From contig JABGPV010000166.1 in NCBI GenBank assembly GCA_018644785.1, positions 1 through 11,679 of the forward strand: a stretch of 11,679 nucleotides of DNA. The letters are read 5' to 3'. Shown piece by piece: positions 6,226-11,679 of the stretch. The stretch is from Deltaproteobacteria bacterium (GTDB lineage Bacteria > Desulfobacterota > DSM-4660 > Desulfatiglandales > Desulfatiglandaceae). The first letter of the stretch is position 1. Each line of letters begins with the position of its first letter. The position numbers and the translations under genes were made by a program. The notes beneath the pieces are model-generated. The model saw only the letters and a list, made by a program, of their open reading frames with translations, did not search any database and was not told where the DNA came from.

Positions 6226-7167
6226 GAAATCGATGTGAATTCCCTTGTTCCGGAACGTTTTCCCAATCGCGGCTTTCTTTTCTATGCTATAGAGCCTTCG
6301 GATTGGGTCTTCGGGTGTAAAGCTATCAGTTCTCCCCAAACCCTCAAGCTTCGGCATCCACGCAGGATTATTAGGCAATAAAGTTGCCTTTTTGACGCCG
6401 TTCTCAATGTAGAAACCGATGATTGCGTCGAGGTTCTCCCACTCATCCGTAATATTTGGTATCAGGGGGGTTCGGGGTGTAAGGTTAAAACCATCCGTTA
6501 TCGATTTCCGTTGCAGAAAAGAGAAATTCTCCAGTATCCTCTCATTTCCAACCCCGCAATATTTCTTGTGCGTCCGGGAACTGATAAGCTTGATGTCGAA
6601 GTATATCTCCGTGATAAATGGAAGAACGAGTTCCTCGAATCCCGCAAGGTCAAACAAGCCGCATGTCTCCAGGAGGACATGAATCCCCTCCTCCCGAAAT
6701 GACCGGCACAGCAAGGATATGAAGTCCATATGCAGGCACGGTTCCCCCCCCGACAAGGTAATGCCTCCACCGGATGCATCAAAAAACGGTTTGTACCGCC
6801 TCAGTTCGCCGACAATCTCATCCACGCGCAGCTCTTTCCCCGCCCGGCTCAATGCGTCCGACGGGCAGACATCCACGCATTGAAAACAGCAGCGGCAAGC
6901 ATCGCGGTCTATAAAGCTACCACCAGAAAACGAGATCGCATTTCGCGGGCAAGCCGCAATACACGACTCACATCCGGTGCACTTGGTCTTTTCGTAATAG
7001 AGTTCGTTTGACGATTTCTTGGTTTCCGGGTTATGGCACCAGACGCAGTCCAGAGGACACCCCTTGAAGAACACAACGGACCGTATCCCCGGACCATCAT
7101 CCAGCGAGTATCCCTTAATCTTTGTGACAAGCGGCGAGGTCGTTTTCTCGTTATACACCGATGTCAT
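6220..7167 (-). CDS. Glycyl radical enzyme activating enzyme (radical SAM, PflA-like)
   Basis: A 315-residue radical-SAM protein that would use S-adenosylmethionine and a [4Fe-4S] cluster to abstract a hydrogen from the glycine of its partner GRE. The SAM-cluster motif is Cys37-x3-Cys41-x2-Cys44 (CPLDCVWCHNPE), preceded by DDGPGIRSVVFFKGC, typical of activases. A ferredoxin-like insert follows with two [4Fe-4S] sets: Cys63/66/69/73 and Cys91/94/97/101. Residues 140-143 are the GGEP SAM-binding motif. Two extra clusters are usual for activases of non-PFL glycyl radical enzymes (glycerol dehydratase, 4-hydroxyphenylacetate decarboxylase, choline lyase), not for PflA itself. The ATG at 7167 lies inside the end of the GRE gene (17-base overlap) with no good ribosome binding site, so translation is probably coupled to the GRE. 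The protein has no signal peptide and should be cytoplasmic, so activation must take place inside the cell. Confidence 0.93.
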   Translation of the reverse strand: MTSVYNEKTTSPLVTKIKGYSLDDGPGIRSVVFFKGCPLDCVWCHNPETKKSSNELYYEKTKCTGCESCIAACPRNAISFSGGSFIDRDACRCCFQCVDVCPSDALSRAGKELRVDEIVGELRRYKPFFDASGGGITLSGGEPCLHMDFISLLCRSFREEGIHVLLETCGLFDLAGFEELVLPFITEIYFDIKLISSRTHKKYCGVGNERILENFSFLQRKSITDGFNLTPRTPLIPNITDEWENLDAIIGFYIENGVKKATLLPNNPAWMPKLEGLGRTDSFTPEDPIRRLYSIEKKAAIGKTFRNKGIHIDFG

Positions 7168-10100
7168 GATATTCAGGAATATATTGACACCGATTCAGGA
7201 TTTCCTCCTGGAGATCCTTTTGCATCGTTGTATAATAACCCGTGTAACCCGACACACGGCAGATAAGGTTCGGGTAGTATTCAGGATTTGCTCTGGCATC
7301 AATCAGGGTATCCCTATCAGCCACAATAAATTGAACCTGCATTCCCCCCAGGTCGTCGAAGTACGCCTTCATCAAGTGAAACATTTCATCAACGTTTTTC
7401 TGAAAACCGGCTTCCGGCTTGAAGTTCAACCTGACGTTGAACGAATAGCAATTGTCGAGTGTTTTGCTGTCCAGATTGGCAATGTCAATCATATTCCCCA
7501 TGATGTTGTCAGGGGAGGCCTCTGGATCCGGGGTCAGACCCGGAGTGAAGGGCTGATTCGCCAGACGCCCTGAAGGTGTGGCGCCGGCGACCCTTCCATA
7601 CACAACATGATTGGCATTCGACCGAAAACCGGTCGTATAGCGTCCTCCTCTGTCGTTGTCTTTTGAATGGAAGAAATCCGCCACCATTCGTGTGACGCGA
7701 TTCGCCATTTCCGCGGGGTCAACTTCGCCAGAACCAAACATCGGTCCAATTCTGATTTCATGCCAGAGCTTTCTATACTCAGGATTCTGGAAACTATTGT
7801 CCATCGCTTCTTTCAGGAAGGTAAAGGGATAGCTATTTCCCTCAAACACGAATCTATTGATCGCGGTGAGTGAATCAATGACGTCCGCCAGGGCGATTAG
7901 GGACGCTCCCGAAGTGTTGTATTTGGCGCCACCTTCCGTCATGCCCTTTCCGCTCTCAATGCACCCCTCCAGGAGAGCTGAGTATATGGGGGCCGGCATC
8001 AGTTTCCGTTGAATTTTCAATAGTTGCTTTGAGCCCAGCACCACCTGTTCGGCGATGAACTTGAATTGGGTTTCAAAGGCAGCGTAGAATTCATCAAAAG
8101 TTTTGAAATCTTCCAGCAAACCCGTCCGCGTTGTCCACTCTTTCAGCTCAGGCCAATGCGCGTCGGGATAATCCCCGTTGTTCATGGCCATGATCAACGG
8201 GACCATCAAGGTGAAATCTCCGTCTCCGGTAGCCGCAAAATGCTTCCCGGCGATAACAGGCTCAACACAGCCACACGGGACGTAGTCCCTCAGATCTTCA
8301 ATGTCATATTCAGGATACGGGCTCCAGGCCTCTATAACCGTCTTATCGTTGAACATACCCGGGGTTCCCCACGTGAGAGCATTCACTTCACAGATCCGTT
8401 TGAGATAGACATCGCTGTTTACCCCCGGCATATACCGCGCTTCCATATCAGGGTCGTCCAGTGCCAGCATTTCCACCACCTTGAGGACGATATAGGTCAT
8501 GTCGCATACGGCGTCTGCTCCCTTTGGCGTCACACCACCAACGACTGTTGAAGTCGTGGGAGGGGCCCCGGAGTTCTGCCACGAGGCAATCGTGGGAGCG
8601 GCTATCCAATGGCTGTTAATGCGCATGAAGAGGCAACCGACTAATTCGATCGCGTCTTTGATATAATGCTCGCGCTCTTCCTCCGTTTCCAGCCGCTCCA
8701 TATCAGCATTGAAATAAGGCTGCAGAATTTGATCGAGCCTCCCTATGGCCAGGTCGTCATCCATGCTTTCGAGCCCAAGAGCAATATGCATGATCCATAG
8801 GGATTGAATAGCCTCATGAAGTGTTCCCGCAGGATGTTTCGGTACTCGCCGCAAAACCCGGAACAGTTTGAGCAGCTCCTGTCTTCGCTGAGGGTCCTGC
8901 TCGATTTTGGCTTGTTGCTCGACTTCCCGGGCCAGGTTGTTTGCATAGGCTAAGACGCCGTCAATGCCTGTCAGCATGGCTTTCAAGGTACTTTTCTTTT
9001 TCAGGTCGTCGCTTGCAGTCCTTTCCCGCAGTTCGCCCTCAATTTCCGTCACTATGCCCAGCAAACCGACCCTTACCGCTTTCTCAAACCCGGGACACCC
9101 CGGGTTCAACGAGATCGGGCCCCAGAGATTGAGGCAGAACAGCCGATCGTATAATTGAGCAGGCAATTGAGCAAGAAATGGCTTGTCTTCATATTCACTT
9201 TTCCACATTGCGCGTATGTTGCGTCTCGCCCAGAAAGGGAAAACTTTTTTGTGAAGCGTGTTTCTGGTCTCCTCGGTGATTTCATAGCGATCGAGCACGC
9301 GTATAGGGACTGTTTTGAGCTCACTCCAAATCGACCATCCGATAGTGTACGGCTGTGTTATCGTGCCGGAAATAGGATTGGGCGTGTAGGTCCCGGCCAG
9401 CAAATCGTTCTCACGAAGAATTGGTTTCTTCCTTCTCATAAGATAATTGAACGCGGACGCCGTCCGAAGTACCGGTTCCCATGGTTCCCCGCTTTTCTGG
9501 GTTTCAAAACCGTTTTCAATGTAGAAATCCGTAATCAGTTCAGGTTGTTCACAAGTGACCTCACCTCTCCCTTTTACGGCTTGACGATCATTCAGGAATT
9601 GTTTCAACCTGTCAAAATTGTCCAGGGTGTATTGGGAGAGGTATGGTTCAGGCAGCCACATAACACCGGGATCGACCGCTTCCGCCTTCAGCCTCGCCGC
9701 AATTCTGTCCTGACGAACAGTTCTCCCTTCCGAGCCCACACCTTCTGCTTCTTTCTCTGCCTCTTCCTGATTCTCTTTGATCTGTTGTTCCGCTTTTTGC
9801 TTGACATCATCATAGGTCAAGATGGATACCAAATATCCGAAGTAGCCATATAGAGCGAGATTCCTCTCCACCCGGATGAAACTTTTGAGCTGCAGCATGC
9901 ATATGTCATCATCGCTTCCGGTAAATGATTGCTTTAGGACATCTTTGGTGAGAAAAACGACAATAGCGTCTGCGTCCAAGGGTATTTCATCAAGCACCTC
10001 CAGTCTGCCTTTTTCAATCCGCAGAGCCTTTTGGATATTGCTCTTGTCAGAGGTTTTGAACCCGATTAGGGCGTTTATCCAGCCCTGAGTACCCTTTAGT

Positions 10101-10339
10101 TCTGAAGGATCACTATTGAAGTGGTCAGCCATTTCTTCGAGATAATCGCTGAGCAGCTTCTCAGGATCAGGATCCTCCCCCGCGTCCCATGGACCGTCCC
10201 GGCCCCGATCATCATTGGCCAACCCAAACAACGGCTGGTTTACCCCCAAAGCCGCCACGATTGCCACTGAAAATTTGCAGAACTCGCGACGCGTAAATCC
10301 CCTTGGAACCTCATTGGGGTTGATTTCCCGTTCCGACAT
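7151..10339 (-). CDS. Glycyl radical enzyme with a twin-arginine (Tat) signal, substrate unknown
   Basis: A 1,062-residue member of the pyruvate formate-lyase/glycyl radical superfamily, whose members usually have about 750-900 residues. Layout: Tat signal (1-41), an unassigned domain (~45-175), a charged coiled-coil-like linker (~176-222), the GRE barrel (~240-900) and the glycyl radical domain (~920-1045). The thiyl cysteine is Cys691 in YVPCGCVEP, with Glu693 two residues on as in eliminating GREs such as glycerol dehydratase and choline trimethylamine-lyase. The radical glycine is Gly1031 in RVSGYTGYY. The spacing of 340 residues fits the family, as do the segments ENDLLAGTY, GGMQVQF and GGAKYNTSG. 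Both catalytic residues are present and the frame is intact, so it should be active. The start has a strong ribosome binding site (AAGGAGG, 10354-10348, eight bases upstream). It follows the lipoprotein gene after 85 bases and overlaps its activase gene. The reaction cannot be assigned by eye; a dehydratase or lyase type is most likely from GCVEP. Confidence 0.92.
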   Translation of the reverse strand: MSEREINPNEVPRGFTRREFCKFSVAIVAALGVNQPLFGLANDDRGRDGPWDAGEDPDPEKLLSDYLEEMADHFNSDPSELKGTQGWINALIGFKTSDKSNIQKALRIEKGRLEVLDEIPLDADAIVVFLTKDVLKQSFTGSDDDICMLQLKSFIRVERNLALYGYFGYLVSILTYDDVKQKAEQQIKENQEEAEKEAEGVGSEGRTVRQDRIAARLKAEAVDPGVMWLPEPYLSQYTLDNFDRLKQFLNDRQAVKGRGEVTCEQPELITDFYIENGFETQKSGEPWEPVLRTASAFNYLMRRKKPILRENDLLAGTYTPNPISGTITQPYTIGWSIWSELKTVPIRVLDRYEITEETRNTLHKKVFPFWARRNIRAMWKSEYEDKPFLAQLPAQLYDRLFCLNLWGPISLNPGCPGFEKAVRVGLLGIVTEIEGELRERTASDDLKKKSTLKAMLTGIDGVLAYANNLAREVEQQAKIEQDPQRRQELLKLFRVLRRVPKHPAGTLHEAIQSLWIMHIALGLESMDDDLAIGRLDQILQPYFNADMERLETEEEREHYIKDAIELVGCLFMRINSHWIAAPTIASWQNSGAPPTTSTVVGGVTPKGADAVCDMTYIVLKVVEMLALDDPDMEARYMPGVNSDVYLKRICEVNALTWGTPGMFNDKTVIEAWSPYPEYDIEDLRDYVPCGCVEPVIAGKHFAATGDGDFTLMVPLIMAMNNGDYPDAHWPELKEWTTRTGLLEDFKTFDEFYAAFETQFKFIAEQVVLGSKQLLKIQRKLMPAPIYSALLEGCIESGKGMTEGGAKYNTSGASLIALADVIDSLTAINRFVFEGNSYPFTFLKEAMDNSFQNPEYRKLWHEIRIGPMFGSGEVDPAEMANRVTRMVADFFHSKDNDRGGRYTTGFRSNANHVVYGRVAGATPSGRLANQPFTPGLTPDPEASPDNIMGNMIDIANLDSKTLDNCYSFNVRLNFKPEAGFQKNVDEMFHLMKAYFDDLGGMQVQFIVADRDTLIDARANPEYYPNLICRVSGYTGYYTTMQKDLQEEILNRCQYIPEYHDIGV
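10217..10339 (-). other. Tat signal peptide on the glycyl radical enzyme
   Basis: Residues 1-41 of the GRE have all parts of a twin-arginine signal: a polar n-region, the motif Thr16-Arg17-Arg18-Glu19-Phe20-Cys21-Lys22 (consensus S/T-R-R-x-F-L-K), a hydrophobic h-region (23-33, FSVAIVAALGV) and a c-region ending GLA before NDD, a plausible signal peptidase I site. The style resembles the signals of periplasmic [NiFe] hydrogenase small subunits. The strong ribosome binding site belongs to this start; the segment is in frame and is not a start-choice artefact. Confidence 0.8.
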
Positions 10340-10424
10340 CTATGATTCCTCCTTATTTCCAATCCCGCCCCGCGGGCCAAATTTCAAATTTCGGCATCCT
10401 GAGTCAAACGAAAAATAGATATGG

Positions 10425-11609
10425 TCAAAGTTTTATCTTTTCCAAATCGTAAATATCCCGCCTGGATTCATTCCGCGGTGAGGAATAATAGTGGTATACC
10501 TTTTGCTTCTCTGTCCAATCCATGGTTTTGTAACTCGAAAGAGGTTTTCCGTTTTCATCTGATTGAAAATCAACATATTCTCCCCCTGTAGGTCCGTTAA
10601 CAGGATTTTCGTACCATACAAATGTGTAAATTGCATTCAATTCAAACTGGTCATCCGAGACGCCATACCACCACTTCCATGTCTTCAGGAGGCCATTCCC
10701 GTCATAAATATACATTTCTTTCCATAGTTTTGCACCTGTGTCATCTTCTGTCATGACAACAGATTCAAGGTATCCCTCAGTCGTCTTTTCAGTTTCAAAA
10801 TGATACGTCTGATCATACGTCCCGTCTCCGTTGGAATCCACATCAAGGCTTTTCGGATATCCGTCGGGATCAAACGTACCTTTTTCCTGATATGTCAATT
10901 CACCGCCATCGTACTCCCTGTAATACTCCCGATAAACAATTCCACGGCACCCTCTTAACACATTGTCCTGAACTACAGATCTAACCTTCTCTTCATATAC
11001 TTTCATACCGGTTAAATCGTACGAAACAGCCGTCTGAGTGACAAAAATTCCGTATTCACCCCACTTATCCGAATATTCATAAGATTTCGCGGCATCCGGA
11101 TTGTCAGCAGGGTCATCTCTGTATTGAATATAAGAATTTATCAAATAAAGACTTTTGTCATATGTATAATCATAAGCATCAACAAAAATTCCTTTGCCAT
11201 CATACCCTATTCGCCGCACGGGGAAACCGTCACCGTCAAGGGTCTGGTCGGCTGTTAAAAGGACATTTCCAAGATCGTCTTTACAAATCGCTTTTGTCCA
11301 ATACAAATGAGCGTTGTCACCATATTCATAGGTACAGGTCCCTTCAATATTGGCTGATTCCTGCAGCGAAGCCACACGGGTCCCCGGTACAGGATCCCAT
11401 TCTGATCGGTCGAAAACGTACCTGCGGGATTTCCTGTGACTCGTGGGTACGGTTTGGTTCATGGTCGATGATCCAAAGTCCTCGAACACCCGGGAGAGGG
11501 GCCTCAGATCGTAGACTGAATTGACACTATTATTATCATCGCTGCATGAAAAAATCAGGGGCAAGAGAAATGCGAGAAGGACCCATAAGATACGTGTCAC
11601 GTTTTTCAT
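10425..11609 (-). CDS. Lipoprotein with YD-like repeats and a calcium-loop motif
   Basis: A 394-residue exported lipoprotein of unknown function. The signal peptide (KNVTRILWVLLAFLLPLIFS) ends at Cys22 in a lipobox-like Ile-Phe-Ser-Cys. The next residue is Ser, which would send it to the outer membrane under E. coli rules. The mature protein is rich in Tyr, Asp, Gly and Trp and consists of short beta-type units such as FPVRRIGYDGKG, YIYDGNGLLKTWKWWY and FDPDGYPKSLDVDSNGDG, resembling YD/RHS-like repeats and MORN-like hairpins. DVDSNGDGTYD fits the DxDxNGDGxxD calcium-binding loop of EF-hand and dockerin-type sequences. The start ATG has a GGAGG site six bases upstream (11616-11620). It is the first gene of the apparent operon with the GRE, 85 bases before it on the same strand. 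Its placement suggests it works outside the inner membrane with the exported GRE, perhaps in binding or anchoring; that is inference. Confidence 0.8.
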   Translation of the reverse strand: MKNVTRILWVLLAFLLPLIFSCSDDNNSVNSVYDLRPLSRVFEDFGSSTMNQTVPTSHRKSRRYVFDRSEWDPVPGTRVASLQESANIEGTCTYEYGDNAHLYWTKAICKDDLGNVLLTADQTLDGDGFPVRRIGYDGKGIFVDAYDYTYDKSLYLINSYIQYRDDPADNPDAAKSYEYSDKWGEYGIFVTQTAVSYDLTGMKVYEEKVRSVVQDNVLRGCRGIVYREYYREYDGGELTYQEKGTFDPDGYPKSLDVDSNGDGTYDQTYHFETEKTTEGYLESVVMTEDDTGAKLWKEMYIYDGNGLLKTWKWWYGVSDDQFELNAIYTFVWYENPVNGPTGGEYVDFQSDENGKPLSSYKTMDWTEKQKVYHYYSSPRNESRRDIYDLEKIKL

Positions 11610-11679
11610 GAAATGCCTCCATAAAGGCGAGGGGTGGGTGAGTGAGGTGATGAGACTTTGCTTTTTTAAAGGTCGACTA
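11610..11679 (-). promoter_or_regulatory. Upstream end of the lipoprotein-GRE-activase operon (truncated)
   Basis: Only 70 bases of the region upstream of the lipoprotein start are in the window. They contain the GGAGG ribosome binding site. I see no convincing promoter; the operon may start beyond the window edge. Confidence 0.3.

Noticed and set aside
7019..7573. 184-codon open frame on the + strand across the GRE-activase junction
   Set aside because: It is antisense to the radical-SAM cysteine region and to the GRE C terminus, and has no ribosome binding site or domain.
8066..8551. 161-codon open frame on the + strand opposite the GRE catalytic region
   Set aside because: It covers the complement of the conserved GCVEP region and has no features of its own.
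9155..9853. 232-codon open frame on the + strand opposite the glycyl radical enzyme gene
   Set aside because: It is antisense to a clearly coding gene with conserved catalytic motifs and its translation looks random (rich in Arg, Phe and Leu), so it is a shadow frame.
1..11679. CRISPR arrays, tRNA or rRNA genes
   Set aside because: I saw no regularly spaced direct repeats and no tRNA- or rRNA-like conserved segments on either strand.

Overview
The window reads as a piece of chromosome from an anaerobic or facultative Gram-negative bacterium. A Desulfobacterota-like (delta-proteobacterial) host is my guess. It rests on the glycyl radical chemistry, the abundance of lipoproteins, and the style of the response-regulator remnant and of the inverted repeat; no single marker gene proves it. 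The left end (1-1016) carries three tightly packed small genes on the + strand: a mini-lipoprotein, a standalone domain resembling the N-terminal MshEN domain of type II secretion/type IV pilus ATPases, and a two-helix membrane protein. Facing them on the - strand is a divergent FMN-dependent pyridoxamine-phosphate-oxidase-family protein (1151-1834).

The middle is an eroded accessory region. 1835-2491 has no intact gene but holds short coding-like scraps and a ~190 bp segment bounded by an inverted repeat. 2492-5507 (-) is a type IIG-style restriction-modification enzyme of about 1,004 residues (PD-(D/E)XK nuclease, N6-adenine methylase, specificity domain). It is split by a single extra base inside its SAM-binding motif. 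5508-6219 is another gene-poor stretch with hairpins, one of them terminator-like on the - strand, and the last 32 residues of a response-regulator receiver domain.

The right half (6220-11609, all -) is the most interesting part. It is an apparent operon read right to left: a ~394-residue lipoprotein with YD-like repeats and a calcium-loop motif, then a 1,062-residue glycyl radical enzyme (GRE), then its radical-SAM activating enzyme, whose start overlaps the GRE stop by 17 bases. The GRE has the expected catalytic Cys (Cys691, in GCVEP) and glycyl radical site (Gly1031, in RVSGY). It also begins with a textbook twin-arginine (Tat) signal and carries about 200 extra residues before the GRE fold. 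GREs are normally cytosolic, oxygen-sensitive enzymes. A Tat-exported GRE, folded and activated in the cytoplasm by its activase and then working outside the inner membrane beside a co-expressed lipoprotein, would be an unusual arrangement. The substrate cannot be read from the sequence.
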